The notes: generated by a model from the sequence alone, not told the origin. Positions 33,898 to 43,186 are shown, counted from the stretch's first letter. The stretch: DNA of 64,000 bases from Saccharothrix deserti (GCF_009769385.1 NZ_VKAB01000002.1:1-64000); one strand, 5' to 3'. Numbers and translations are program-made.

Positions 33898-35139
33898 CTA
33901 CCGGGGCGCGGGCACCAGGAAGAACGGACTCAGGTAGGCGACCGTCCGGCCTGCCGAGCGGTAGTCGGCGAACGGGGCAGCCCGGCGGTCGGCCGGGCGC
34001 GCCGGGTCGCTCACCCGCACCACCACCCAGTCGCCCGCCTCGCGGTCCAGTCGTACCGTCAGCGACACCAGCCCGGTCTCGGACACGGTGAAGTCCATCT
34101 CGCTGACGACGGTCGGGAGCGGCCGCCCGGTGCGCAGGACCTGCAGTCGCAGCGGGTGCCCGACCCAGTCGGCGCCACCGTCGAAGTGGACCACGATGTC
34201 CACATCGCCTCGATCGATGGCCAGCTGCGAGCCCATCGCCTGTCCGTTGGCGGCGCCGTCGACCAGCAGGCCGCGCTCCCGGGTTGCGAACATCCTCCTG
34301 CGCAGCATCGCCTCCCGCACAGCCTGCCGGGACCGCCCCCTGGTCCACAGACCGGTCCGCCCGAGGCCTTCCGGGAACCCCCAGTGCGATCCGTGCTCGT
34401 CGGTGACTCCCGTCAGGCCGACTCGCCAGCCCTTGTCCAGGCACTCCACCAGCGGCGACACCTCACCGGTGTCCACCCGCTCGAACAGGTAGTCCTCGTC
34501 GCGGTTGAACATCTCGAAGGCGACCATGCGTTCGGCCAACTCGCGGTCGTAGCGGAAGATCCCGAAGCGGCCCACCTCCCGGCCGGGGTGGTTGAACCCG
34601 ATCAGGCCGTCCAGCCCGCCGCCCTTGCCCCGCCGATCCGGGTCGGCGCGGAGCCATTCGTAGAACTCGGCCATGGCGGCCGGATCGTCCGGCGGACCCG
34701 GGTCGCCGATCGCGAGCTGCGCCGGTACGCCATCGGCGGTCAGCGGCAGCGGTTCCGTCCAAGTGCTGGAGCCCCAGACATTCATGTGCCCCAGCGAGGG
34801 GCTCGACCACTCGAAGCCGCGGATCGCGACGAACTCGCCGGGTGCGTCGGCCGCGTCGGCGATGGCGCCCAGCTTTTGCCAGCCCGCGTCGTCGATGGTC
34901 TTCGCGGGCTCGCAGATCCCGTACGCGTGGTCGGTCACGGCCGCGACGTCGAGGCCGGCGGCGCGCATCGATGCGTACGCGTCCTCGGCCCAACCGGCCC
35001 CGTCCGAGAACTGGGTGTGATTGTGCAGATCGGCGTGGAGCAGGCGGTCCTGACCGTCCGGGAAGAGCCGCGACCGGTCGCGCGCCCCCGGTCCGGTCCG
35101 CTTTCCGATCAGCAGCGCTCGGGTGGGATCGCCGCTCAC
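33898..35139 (-). CDS. CehA/McbA-type PHP-domain metallohydrolase
   Basis: 413 aa from GTG 35139, overlapping the glgA stop. PHP metal-binding motifs: LLHADLHNHTQFSDGAGW, VAAVTDHAYG, RGFEWSS, IGFNHPGREVG and TGVTDEHGSHWGF. No signal peptide. PHP proteins hydrolyse phosphoesters, and CehA/McbA relatives act on carbamates; the substrate here is unknown. Coupling to a glucan synthase suggests a sugar-phosphate or oligosaccharide substrate, but that is only context. Confidence 0.85.
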   Translation of the reverse strand: MSGDPTRALLIGKRTGPGARDRSRLFPDGQDRLLHADLHNHTQFSDGAGWAEDAYASMRAAGLDVAAVTDHAYGICEPAKTIDDAGWQKLGAIADAADAPGEFVAIRGFEWSSPSLGHMNVWGSSTWTEPLPLTADGVPAQLAIGDPGPPDDPAAMAEFYEWLRADPDRRGKGGGLDGLIGFNHPGREVGRFGIFRYDRELAERMVAFEMFNRDEDYLFERVDTGEVSPLVECLDKGWRVGLTGVTDEHGSHWGFPEGLGRTGLWTRGRSRQAVREAMLRRRMFATRERGLLVDGAANGQAMGSQLAIDRGDVDIVVHFDGGADWVGHPLRLQVLRTGRPLPTVVSEMDFTVSETGLVSLTVRLDREAGDWVVVRVSDPARPADRRAAPFADYRSAGRTVAYLSPFFLVPAPR

Positions 35140-36305
35140 CGCGCGTCCCCGTTCAGGACGCGCCGGTAGACATCGACCGTCCGGCGGGCCACATCGGTCC
35201 AGGAGAACATTTCCCCGGCCCGCTTGCGGCCCGCACGGCCCAGTTCCGCGGCCCAGGCCGGGTCGTCGAGGACGGCGTTCACCGACTCGGCCAGTTCGCC
35301 GACGTAGCTGTCATCCGAATACGGCACCAGCACTCCCGTCTCGCCGTGTACGACGACTTCCGGTATCCCCCCGACCTTTGCCGCGACAACCGCCGTCCCG
35401 CAGGCCATGGCCTCCAGGTTCACGATGCCCATCGGTTCGTACACCGACGGGCAGACGAACACCGTCGCCGCCGCGTAGAGCTGACGCAGGACCGCGGTGT
35501 CGTGCAGGTCGGGAATCCACAGCACGCTGTCGCGTTCGGTGCGCAGCTCGGCGATCGCCCGTGCCACCTCGTCCGCGAGTTCGGGTGTGTCCGGAGCGCC
35601 CGCGCAGAGCACGAACTGCGCGTCCGGGTTGAACCGGTGTGCCGCCGCGAGCAGCGGAAGAATCCCCTTCTGCCGGGAAACCCTGCCCACGAACAGGACC
35701 AACGGCCGGTCCACGTCGATCCCGTACCGGACCAGGGCCGACCGCTCCTCGGTCGGGTGAAACTCCTCGGTGTCTATTCCGTTGCGGACGACGAAGACGC
35801 GTTCGGGATCGAGGTAGGGGTTGCACTCGAGGACATCGCCGCGCATCCACTCGCTCACCGCGATCACCGCGTCCGCGCTGCGGTAGGCGGTGTCCTCGAT
35901 CCAAGACGACACACCGTAACCGCTGTCCAGTTGCTCGGCCTTCCAAGGTCTGCGCACCTCCAACGAGTGCGCTGTGATCACGTGGGGCACTCCGTACATG
36001 GTCTTGGTGAGGTGGCCCGCCATGTTCGTGTACCAGGTGTGGGAGTGCACCAAGTGGACGTCGCCCAGCCGCGCGGTCATGTCCGCGTTCACCGACAGCG
36101 TCCGCAGCGCCATGTTCGCGTCGGCGACGGCGGCGGGCCACTGGTAGCGGTGGACGTGGGCGGGATCGTCGGCGGCCCTTTCCCCGAACCCGTGCACATC
36201 GACGTCGATCAGGCGGCGTAGTCGCGGCACCAGGTTGCCCACATGCGCCCCTCCTCCGCCGTACACCTCGGGCGGATACTCACGCGTCAGGAGTCCGATT
36301 CGCAC
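35136..36305 (-). CDS. glgA: Actinobacterial-type glycogen/maltose-1-phosphate synthase (GT4)
   Basis: 389 aa from ATG 36305. GT-B glycosyltransferase with N-terminal MRIGLLTREYPPEVYGGGGAHVGNLVPRL, the VHSHTWYTNMAGHL acceptor region, FVGRVSRQKGILPLL, the nucleotide-sugar motif VCPSVYEPMGIVNLEAMACGTAVVA and VGGIPEVV. This is the actinobacterial GlgA/GlgM form, which makes maltose-1-phosphate or extends alpha-glucans from ADP-glucose. The usual partner glgC is not adjacent. It is co-transcribed with the PHP hydrolase. Confidence 0.88.
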   Translation of the reverse strand: MRIGLLTREYPPEVYGGGGAHVGNLVPRLRRLIDVDVHGFGERAADDPAHVHRYQWPAAVADANMALRTLSVNADMTARLGDVHLVHSHTWYTNMAGHLTKTMYGVPHVITAHSLEVRRPWKAEQLDSGYGVSSWIEDTAYRSADAVIAVSEWMRGDVLECNPYLDPERVFVVRNGIDTEEFHPTEERSALVRYGIDVDRPLVLFVGRVSRQKGILPLLAAAHRFNPDAQFVLCAGAPDTPELADEVARAIAELRTERDSVLWIPDLHDTAVLRQLYAAATVFVCPSVYEPMGIVNLEAMACGTAVVAAKVGGIPEVVVHGETGVLVPYSDDSYVGELAESVNAVLDDPAWAAELGRAGRKRAGEMFSWTDVARRTVDVYRRVLNGDAR

Positions 36306-36537
36306 GACACCACGATATGTACGACAGCGGGCGAGGAGGCGGGCGAGTCCGGCGGCTCCACGATCATTATCCTCGAAGCAATGACATGTTTACCCGAGTG
36401 TAACGTCTCCGGGAGCGGTACCACTGATTCGGGCGCGTCACCCGGTTGGCGGTAGGTCGCCGTTAGTCTCGAAGCTAGCGTCGTTTGACATAACGAATCT
36501 GTCTTGTTGGGGGTTATCTCGCGCTCACTGAGGGGCG

Positions 36538-37488
36538 GTGCGAGTAGTGCTAAAGCTGGGGGGCCAGAGAGTCAGGCTGGCGCTCGTCGGACTTGGACTA
36601 TGGGGTCGCCGCTATCCGGAGATAATTTCTCGACTCGGCGCGGAGCTGGTCGTTTGCCATACCCGGCGAATTGGCGACAATGCCGATTGGCTGGCTGAGA
36701 ACTGTCCGGGAACACAGCACACGACGTCACTCCCGGCCGCGCTCGACCATGATCTCGACGGCGTCGTCATCGCGACGCCGAGGCAGACGCACGGACCTTT
36801 GGTGATCCAGTGTCTCCGCCGGGATCTGCACGTTCTCGTGGAGAAGCCCGCGGCGACCCGACTTGTCGACGCCCGGTCGGCGGATGCCGAGGCGTCAGCC
36901 CGCGGCCTGGTCCTGCGCACCGGCTACACGCACTGCTACGACGCCACCCTGCGGGCACTGGCCGGCTTGGTGTCGACCACCGCGGCGCCGAACTGGCGAC
37001 TGGTGTGGCACAAACCCGCGCCGGGCACCGGGCCTTCCGACATCGTCTGGGAGTACTTCCCGCACGTACTCGGTATCGCCCATCTCCTGGGCGGCGGTAT
37101 CGACCCGGCGTTATTGGCGGACACCTGGTTCCGCGTCACGCGAGAGCCATCGGGAACGGGTACGATCGAGGCTGCACTGCCTTTGAAGGCGGGCGTCGGA
37201 AAGGTCGAGGTGTCCACTCGGCCCGGCATACCGCGGCGCAAGCAGATCACGCTGTTCGATGGTGACGACCTGGTCGCCGAATGGACTGACCGACATTTGC
37301 TCGACAGGCGGAACGGTCTGGCCGTCGAGGCGACCGAAGAACCGCTGGCGAACCAGGTCCGAAGTTTTCTTGACGCCGTCGCGGCACCGGGTCAACCGCG
37401 GTCGTCATTCATTCCATCCGATGTGTCCACAACCGAACTGCTGGTGGCGCTCGTTTCCAAGATTCAGCCGGTAGCGACGCCGAACTGA
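36538..37488 (+). CDS. Gfo/Idh/MocA-family oxidoreductase
   Basis: 316 aa from GTG 36538 (GTG 36547 is an alternative). Rossmann motif LALVGLGLWGRRYPEII, VIATPRQTHGPLVIQCL and the family signature VEKPAA. These NAD(P)-dependent enzymes oxidise or reduce sugar or cyclitol hydroxyls; several act as 3-ketoreductases in NDP-deoxysugar pathways. First gene of a five-gene cassette. The promoter region 36306-36537 is unusually AT-rich for this genome and contains TTGACA at 36487-36492. Confidence 0.85.
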   Translation: MRVVLKLGGQRVRLALVGLGLWGRRYPEIISRLGAELVVCHTRRIGDNADWLAENCPGTQHTTSLPAALDHDLDGVVIATPRQTHGPLVIQCLRRDLHVLVEKPAATRLVDARSADAEASARGLVLRTGYTHCYDATLRALAGLVSTTAAPNWRLVWHKPAPGTGPSDIVWEYFPHVLGIAHLLGGGIDPALLADTWFRVTREPSGTGTIEAALPLKAGVGKVEVSTRPGIPRRKQITLFDGDDLVAEWTDRHLLDRRNGLAVEATEEPLANQVRSFLDAVAAPGQPRSSFIPSDVSTTELLVALVSKIQPVATPN

Positions 37489-37550
37489 GGTCGCATCGCG
37501 CTCGCCGATGTCGCGGAGCGCGCTATTCATCCTGGGGAAAGGCAGAATGA

Positions 37551-38576
37551 ATGAAAGTGCTCCTGGCGGGCAACCGCGGATATCTGGGCAGCGTGCTGCA
37601 GGATCTGCTGCAGCGGGACGGCCACGAGGTCGTCGGGCTCGACACCGGGTTCTTCGACCCGGTGCCGATGCAGCCCCGGCAGGACGTCCGGGACGTCACC
37701 GGAGTCGATCTCGACGGCTGCGACGCGGTGGTGAACCTCGCGGCGATGTGCAACGACGCGTGCGGGGATCTCTCGGAGTCGGTCACGCATGAGATCAACA
37801 GCGAGGCGGGCGCACGACTGGCCCGGCTGGCGCGGGCGTTGGGGGCGCGGACCTACGTCCTCGCGTCCTCGTGCAGCGTCTACGGTGCCGCCGCGGGCGC
37901 CGAAATGCTGGACGAGACCGACCCGGTGGCCCCGGAGACGGCCTACGCGGCGAGCAAAGTCGTGGCTGAGCGCGAGATGCTGGCTCTGCGGAGTGAGTCG
38001 TTCGCCCCGGTCGCGTTGCGGTTCGCCACGCTGTTCGGCGATTCGCCTTCCTTTCGCAGCGACATCGTGGTGAACCGCATCGCGGGAACGGCCGTGCGCT
38101 GGGGTGCGGTCCGGGTCAACGGAACCGGTGAACTCTGGCGGCCGCTCCTGCACGTGCGCGATGCCGCGCGGGCGATCGCGCTCGTCCTGGCCGCCGATCC
38201 CGCCGCGGTGTCCGGGGAGGTCTTCAACGTCGGCTTCCCCGACCAGAACCACCAGATCACCGAAGTGGTGAACATGGCACGCGACCTGGTGCCCTCGGTG
38301 TCCGTCTCACACACCGCCGCTGTGGACAGCCGCAGCTACGCGGTGTGCTTCGACAAGTTCCTGGACAGGTTCGGCGGGTTCGCCTCGACTTGCTCGGTGA
38401 GCGACGGGATGCGCGAGGTCGTGGAGGCCTACCAGGGCAAGTTGCAGCTGCGGATGCGTGCGGCCCGGGACGGGTGGGCGGGCACCGACCGGCGTGAGTT
38501 CCTGCTCGCCATGCGCGCGGGTGGGCAGTTGGACACCGACTTCCGGTGGAACGTCGACTCACTCGTCGTGGCGTAG
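37551..38576 (+). CDS. NAD-dependent epimerase/dehydratase (extended SDR)
   Basis: 341 aa from ATG 37551 after GGGGAAAGG. Nucleotide-binding AGNRGYLGSVLQDLL (a slightly atypical GxxGxxG), NLAAMCNDA, catalytic Ser/Tyr/Lys in SSCSVYG and YAASK, and LLHVRDAARAI with EVFNVG. Probably acts on an NDP-sugar with the neighbouring cupin and C-methyltransferase. It ends 26 bp before the cupin start. Confidence 0.88.
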   Translation: MKVLLAGNRGYLGSVLQDLLQRDGHEVVGLDTGFFDPVPMQPRQDVRDVTGVDLDGCDAVVNLAAMCNDACGDLSESVTHEINSEAGARLARLARALGARTYVLASSCSVYGAAAGAEMLDETDPVAPETAYAASKVVAEREMLALRSESFAPVALRFATLFGDSPSFRSDIVVNRIAGTAVRWGAVRVNGTGELWRPLLHVRDAARAIALVLAADPAAVSGEVFNVGFPDQNHQITEVVNMARDLVPSVSVSHTAAVDSRSYAVCFDKFLDRFGGFASTCSVSDGMREVVEAYQGKLQLRMRAARDGWAGTDRREFLLAMRAGGQLDTDFRWNVDSLVVA

Positions 38577-38602
38577 CCGCGATGCCGAACTGGAGGGACG
38601 GA

Positions 38603-39055
38603 ATGTCCGAGCAGATCATTCTCCCCGAGGCCGTGCACGCCGACGACCGCGGCCGGATCATCGCCCTTCCGCCCTTCGCCGCGGCGGGGGCGATGGTGAT
38701 CGAGTCGGTCGCGGGCGCCGTGCGCGGCAACCACTACCACGTCAACGAGAGCCACCTGATGTACGTCGTGTCAGGTCTGATGATCTACATCGAAGAAGGT
38801 CTGGACAAGTCGCTCATGGTGACCGAGGTCGGCCCCGGTCAATCGGTGATCAGCCCGCCCGGTGCTTCCCACTGCACGGTGTTCGCCGCGGACACCGTGT
38901 TCGTCGCCTTGTCCGACCGGGACCGCAGGGGCGACAAGTACGAGGGCGAGGTCGTCCGAGTAGCGCCGATGGAGCGCAGGCCGGAGGTCGCCGACCACCT
39001 GACCGGCATCGACCGGCTGATCCTCGCTCCCACCCACTTGCGGAACGCGACATGA
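38603..39055 (+). CDS. Cupin-domain protein (possible sugar isomerase/epimerase)
   Basis: 150 aa from ATG 38603; TGGAGGG at 38591-38597 decides this start over ATG 38582. Single cupin with the first motif RGNHYHVNESHLMYVVSGLMIYI and second motif GPGQSVISPPGASHCTVF. The arrangement with an SDR and a sugar C-methyltransferase recalls NDP-ketosugar isomerases/epimerases (FdtA/RmlC-like), but the fold alone does not fix the reaction. Its stop overlaps the methyltransferase start as ATGA. Confidence 0.75.
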   Translation: MSEQIILPEAVHADDRGRIIALPPFAAAGAMVIESVAGAVRGNHYHVNESHLMYVVSGLMIYIEEGLDKSLMVTEVGPGQSVISPPGASHCTVFAADTVFVALSDRDRRGDKYEGEVVRVAPMERRPEVADHLTGIDRLILAPTHLRNAT

Positions 39056-40293
39056 CCGACCGTGAACCGGACTCCTGCCTGCTGTGCTCGGCGCAAGCGC
39101 TCGAAGAGGTCGTGACGCTGCGTCCCACCCCACCCGCGAACGCCCTCGCCGTCACCGCAGAGGAAGCGCGGACCGCCGCGACCTACCCACTCCGGCTGGT
39201 CCGGTGCGGCGCCTGCGGACTGGTGCAACTGGCCGACCGGGTGTCCCGCGACCTGCTGTTCCGCGACTACAAGTACGCCACCGGCGCGGCTCCCGGGCTG
39301 GTCCGGCACTTCCGCGCGCTCGCCACGTCCCTCGTCGCCAAACACGCGCTCCCACCCGGTTCGGCTGTCGTCGAGGTCGGGTCCAACGACGGCACGCTGC
39401 TGCGCGCTTTCGCCGACGAGGGGATGCGTGTGCTGGGCGTCGACCCGGCTGTGGAACTCGCCCGGCAGGCCACGGAGTCGGGGGTTCCGACACTTCCGGA
39501 GCACTTCGACGAGCGGGTGGCCGAGCGTGTCCTGGCCGAGTTCGGATCGGCCGACATCGTGCTGGCGAACAACGTCCTCGCGCACGTCGGCGATCTGAAC
39601 AGCACACTGCGCGGAGTGCGCAGACTGCTCACACCGACGTCACACGGCGTGTTCGAGGCCGCACACCTGTTGCCCATGGCCGCCGAGGGAATGTACGAGT
39701 TCATCTACCACGAGCACGTCTCCTACTTCTCCCTGCACACCTTGCGTGCTGCGGTGAGCCGGCACGGCATGGACATCGTGGACGTTGAGGAAGTGCCCAC
39801 CCAGGGCGGATCGATCCGGTGCTGGGTGCGGCTCGCCGACGCGCTCACCCCGGCGGACATCGGCCCGAGGGTGGCGGACCTCCTGCGCAGGGAGGACGAG
39901 GCCGGGCTGACCGACGGCAGTCTCCTGCGCCAGTTCGCCGACCGCGTCTCGCGGGTCAACACGATGCTGGGCGACGTGGTCGGCGGCCTGCACGCCAAGG
40001 GCAAGCGCATCTGCGGCTACGGGGCCTCGGCCAGAGCGGTCACGCTCATGTCCCAGGCGGGCATCGGCGGCGCCGTGGACTGGATCGCCGACGACAACCC
40101 GAGGAAGATCGGACTGTACGTCCCGGGCTCGGGCATCCAGATCCGGCCGTCGAGCAAGCTGACCTCTGACGCGGCCGACTACTGCGTGCTGTTCGCGTGG
40201 AACTTCGGCTCGGACATCGCCGCCAGGACAGCGGGATTCACCGACGGCGGCGGGATGTTCATCGTGCCTTTCCCCGAGTTGACCGTGCGCTGA
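39052..40293 (+). CDS. Sugar C-methyltransferase (NovU/TylC3-type, SAM-dependent)
   Basis: 413 aa from ATG 39052. N-terminal zinc-binding module (CLLC…VRCGACGLVQL), SAM-binding core AVVEVGSNDGTLLRAFADEG with VLGVDPA, catalytic-region FEAAHLLPMAAEGMYEFIYHEHVSYFSL, and a C-terminal domain (GYGASARAVTLMSQAGIGG…VDWIADDNPRKIGLYVPGSGIQI) typical of TDP-sugar C-methyltransferases. Expected to put a methyl branch on a 4-ketosugar nucleotide. No NDP-sugar synthase or glycosyltransferase is nearby. Confidence 0.9.
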   Translation: MTDREPDSCLLCSAQALEEVVTLRPTPPANALAVTAEEARTAATYPLRLVRCGACGLVQLADRVSRDLLFRDYKYATGAAPGLVRHFRALATSLVAKHALPPGSAVVEVGSNDGTLLRAFADEGMRVLGVDPAVELARQATESGVPTLPEHFDERVAERVLAEFGSADIVLANNVLAHVGDLNSTLRGVRRLLTPTSHGVFEAAHLLPMAAEGMYEFIYHEHVSYFSLHTLRAAVSRHGMDIVDVEEVPTQGGSIRCWVRLADALTPADIGPRVADLLRREDEAGLTDGSLLRQFADRVSRVNTMLGDVVGGLHAKGKRICGYGASARAVTLMSQAGIGGAVDWIADDNPRKIGLYVPGSGIQIRPSSKLTSDAADYCVLFAWNFGSDIAARTAGFTDGGGMFIVPFPELTVR

Positions 40294-40314
40294 TGTGTCG
40301 CACATCCGCGTTTG

Positions 40315-40350
40315 CGCCTGACAAGACGCCTGACGAGACGCCTGACAAGA
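40315..40350 (+). repeat. 12-bp tandem repeat x3 before the transporter gene
   Basis: CGCCTGACAAGA, CGCCTGACGAGA, CGCCTGACAAGA directly precede the MFS start at 40358. They leave no obvious ribosome-binding site. Confidence 0.85.
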
Positions 40351-40357
40351 GCTGCCG

Positions 40358-41548
40358 ATGACACAAGTGGACGAAGTCGCGCCAACCGCGTTGCGACGGG
40401 CCCGGACGGCGCTGGCGGTCGCGTTCGCGGTCAAGGGAGTGGCGTTCGCCGCCATGATCGCCCGCGTGCCCGCCATCCGTGAGACCCTCGGGCTGTCATC
40501 CGGCGAGCTCGGCCTGCTGCTGCTCTGCTTCTCCGGAGGGGCGATCGCGGGTTTGCCCATCGCGGGGCCTGTCGTGCACCGCGTCGGCGCGACCCCCGCG
40601 GTCGTGCTGGGCGGGCTGACCGTCGGCGTGGGGCTGGGCGTTCTCGGCACGGGGCTCGTCGTGGTGTCGGTGCCGCTCGCCGCGGTCGGCCTGGTCATGA
40701 TCGGCTTGGGCAACGGGCTCTGGGACGTCGCGATCAACGTCGAGGGTGTCGACATCGAGCGGCATTCCGGAGCCTCGCTGCTGCCCAGGCTGCACGCGGT
40801 TTTCAGCGTCGGCACGATGGCGGGCGCGGGAATCGGCACGGCCTGCGCGGCTGCGGGGATTCCGCTGTCCGGGCAGCTCTTCGTGTTGGCTGTTGTCGTG
40901 TCGTCCGTTCTCGTGCTGGTCAGCAGGCGGTTCCTCACCGCGCGGCGCCGAGCGCGCGAGGCAGCGGGGAAATCAGGGCTGTTGGCTGCCTGGCGCGAGC
41001 CGCGCACGCTGGCGATCGGCCTGCTGGTGCTCGGCTTCGCGTTCACCGAGGGTGCGGCGAACGACTGGATCGCGATCGCGTTCGTCGACGGCTATCAGGT
41101 CGACGAGACCGTCGGCGCGGTGGCCTACGCGGTGTTCGTCACGGCCGTGACCATCGGCAGGCTGACCGGCGGATGGGCACTACGGCGTTTCGGCCGGACA
41201 ACGGTGCTGCGCGCGTCGGCGGTGGTGGCGATGCTCGGCCTGCTGCTCGTGCTGTTGGGCGGCTCGACCGCCGTCGCCGTCACCGGAGCACTGCTGTGGG
41301 GCCTGGGCGCGGCCCTGGGCTTCCCGGTGGGGATCAGCGCGGCGGGCGACGGAGACCCGGCCCGGTCGGCAGCCCGGGTCTCCGTGGTGAGTTCGCTGGG
41401 CTACACCGCGTTCCTGGCCGGGCCGCCCGTGCTCGGCCTGCTCGCGGGCGAGGTCGGCATTTTGAACGCTCTCCTGCTCGTCCCGGCCGCGTTGGTGGTG
41501 GCGTTCCTCGCCGCTGCCGCCACCAGGACGCCGGAGGGTGACCGCTGA
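40358..41548 (+). CDS. MFS transporter
   Basis: 396 aa from ATG 40358, twelve hydrophobic segments in two groups of six with a central loop (SRRFLTARRRAREAAGKSGLLAAWREP). Motifs include GGAIAGLPIAGPVVHRVG and VTIGRLTGGWALRRFGR after TM2 and TM8. Related by pattern to the FucP/YbjJ-like branch of sugar or drug exporters. Last gene of the cassette, so it may export the cassette's product. Confidence 0.85.
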   Translation: MTQVDEVAPTALRRARTALAVAFAVKGVAFAAMIARVPAIRETLGLSSGELGLLLLCFSGGAIAGLPIAGPVVHRVGATPAVVLGGLTVGVGLGVLGTGLVVVSVPLAAVGLVMIGLGNGLWDVAINVEGVDIERHSGASLLPRLHAVFSVGTMAGAGIGTACAAAGIPLSGQLFVLAVVVSSVLVLVSRRFLTARRRAREAAGKSGLLAAWREPRTLAIGLLVLGFAFTEGAANDWIAIAFVDGYQVDETVGAVAYAVFVTAVTIGRLTGGWALRRFGRTTVLRASAVVAMLGLLLVLLGGSTAVAVTGALLWGLGAALGFPVGISAAGDGDPARSAARVSVVSSLGYTAFLAGPPVLGLLAGEVGILNALLLVPAALVVAFLAAAATRTPEGDR

Positions 41549-41567
41549 CCCGCCCGTGACCTACGGA

Positions 41568-41957
41568 TCAGTGATCGACCTCGTACTGCTTCGCGAGACG
41601 TTTCGGCGCGCGGCACAGCCACGCCTCGGTCAGCAGCTCCTCCAGTTCCTCCGGGGTGATCTCGTCCAACCGGACCAGGATCGCGGGGAAACCGTCGAAG
41701 TGCGGGGTGGTGAAGTAGACGGCCGGGTCGTCGGCGAGCAGCGCCTCTTTCGCACCGAGGTCGGGCACGCGGGCCGCGAGCACCGGGCCGTCCGGCGCGG
41801 CCGGGCCCAGGGCGGCCAGGTCGCCCTTGCGCAGCGGCCGGTCCCAGGCGAACGCCTTGTCCTTGACCCGCCACGCGGGTCGCCCGTCGTAGGAGGCGCG
41901 CTCGGTGACCTCCGGCAGCGCCGTGGCGATGCGGCGGACGTCGTCCCAGGTGGCCAT
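41568..41957 (-). CDS. MmcQ/YjbR-family protein
   Basis: 129 aa from ATG 41957. The sequence MATWDDVRRIATALPEVTERASYDGRPAWRVKDKAFAWDRPL and the downstream YFTTPHFDGFPAILVRLDEITPEELEELLTEAW fit the MmcQ/YjbR (CyaY-like) family. Function is not well established; some members are annotated as DNA-binding. It stops 19 bp after the convergent MFS gene. Confidence 0.88.
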   Translation of the reverse strand: MATWDDVRRIATALPEVTERASYDGRPAWRVKDKAFAWDRPLRKGDLAALGPAAPDGPVLAARVPDLGAKEALLADDPAVYFTTPHFDGFPAILVRLDEITPEELEELLTEAWLCRAPKRLAKQYEVDH

Positions 41958-42008
41958 GGGTGCAAACGATAGACCGGGGGTCTGACACTCACACGGTCAA
42001 CCGTTGGC

Positions 42009-42040
42009 GTTGCCAACATATCTGCTGTAACGTTGGCAAC
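42009..42040. promoter_or_regulatory. Inverted-repeat operator upstream of the epoxide hydrolase
   Basis: GTTGCCAAC (42009-42017) and GTTGGCAAC (42032-42040) are a perfect 9-bp inverted pair with a 14-bp centre. An outer pair CCGTTGG (42001) / CCAACGG (42056-42062) surrounds them. The layout suggests a TetR/MarR-type site; no such regulator is adjacent. Confidence 0.55.
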
Positions 42041-42071
42041 CCCAACATTGGTGAGACCAACGGAGCTGGCG

Positions 42072-43148
42072 ATGATCAAGCCCTTCACCCTCGACGTCCC
42101 CCAGGCCGACCTGGACGACCTGACCGACCGGCTGACCCGCACCCGCTGGCCCGAGGAACTGCCCGACGCCGGGTTCGACTACGGCTTCCCGCTGGCCCGC
42201 GTCCGCGAGCTGGCCGACCACTGGCTGCACGCCTACGACTGGCGGAGGCACGAGGCGGAGCTGAACGCGTTGCCGCAGTTCACCACCGAGATCGACGGCC
42301 AGCGCGTGCACTTCCTCCACGTCCGCTCGGCCAAGCCCGACGCCCTGCCGCTCGTGCTGGTCCACGGCTGGCCGGGGTCGTTCCTGGAGTTCCTGGACGT
42401 CATCGAGCCGCTGTCACGGGACTTCCACCTGGTCATCCCGTCGATCCCCGGTTTCGGCCTGTCCGGCCCGACGACCTCGCGCGGCTGGGACGTCCACCGC
42501 GTGGCGCGGGCGTTCGCCGAGTTGATGAACCGGCTCGGCTACCGGCGTTACGGCACGCAGGGCGGCGACTGGGGTTCGGGCATCGCCCAGGCCATGGCCG
42601 TCGCCGCGCCCGAGCACGTGGTCGCCGTGCACGTGAACTACCTGCCCACACCGCCCGCCGAGGGCGTCGAACTGTCCGAAGAGGACAACCGACGGCTGGA
42701 CCGGATCAAGGGCATGATGCGGAACCGGCCGGGTTACCAGGTGCTGCAAGCCACCCGGCCGCAGACGATCTCGTACGCGTTGACCGACTCGCCGGTCGGG
42801 CAGCTGGCGTGGATCGCGGAGAAGTTCACCGAGTGGACGGACCCGGACTCGAAGATCGACGTGGACCGGGTCCTGACCAACGTGATGCTGTACTGGCTCA
42901 CCGGCACGGCCGGTTCGTCGGCCCGACTGAGCCGCGAGACCAGCTACGGAGCGACACCGCCCTGCCCCGCGCCGCTCGGTGTGGCCGTGTTCGCGCACGA
43001 CATCGTGCAGGCCGTGCGGCCGTTGGCGGAGCTGCGCTACCCGATCGAGCACTGGAGCGAGTTCGACCGGGGCGGTCACTTCGCCGCGATGGAGGTGCCC
43101 GAGCTGCTGGCCGCCGACATCCGTGAGTTCTTCACCGGCCGCTCGTAG
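42072..43148 (+). CDS. Epoxide hydrolase (alpha/beta-hydrolase, EHN type)
   Basis: 358 aa from ATG 42072 after GGAG. The N-terminal epoxide-hydrolase lid region (FTLDVPQADLDDLTDRLTRTRWPEELPD…DYGFPLARVRELADHW) precedes the oxyanion motif VHGWPGSFLEFLDVI and the nucleophile Asp in GTQGGDWGSGIAQ. The cap region follows and the His is in RGGHFAAMEVPELL. Converts epoxides to diols, perhaps in detoxification. A large inverted repeat upstream suggests inducible expression. Confidence 0.92.
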   Translation: MIKPFTLDVPQADLDDLTDRLTRTRWPEELPDAGFDYGFPLARVRELADHWLHAYDWRRHEAELNALPQFTTEIDGQRVHFLHVRSAKPDALPLVLVHGWPGSFLEFLDVIEPLSRDFHLVIPSIPGFGLSGPTTSRGWDVHRVARAFAELMNRLGYRRYGTQGGDWGSGIAQAMAVAAPEHVVAVHVNYLPTPPAEGVELSEEDNRRLDRIKGMMRNRPGYQVLQATRPQTISYALTDSPVGQLAWIAEKFTEWTDPDSKIDVDRVLTNVMLYWLTGTAGSSARLSRETSYGATPPCPAPLGVAVFAHDIVQAVRPLAELRYPIEHWSEFDRGGHFAAMEVPELLAADIREFFTGRS

Positions 43149-43186
43149 GCCGGCGACCGACCGAGGACCCCGCCACTCGGACACCA

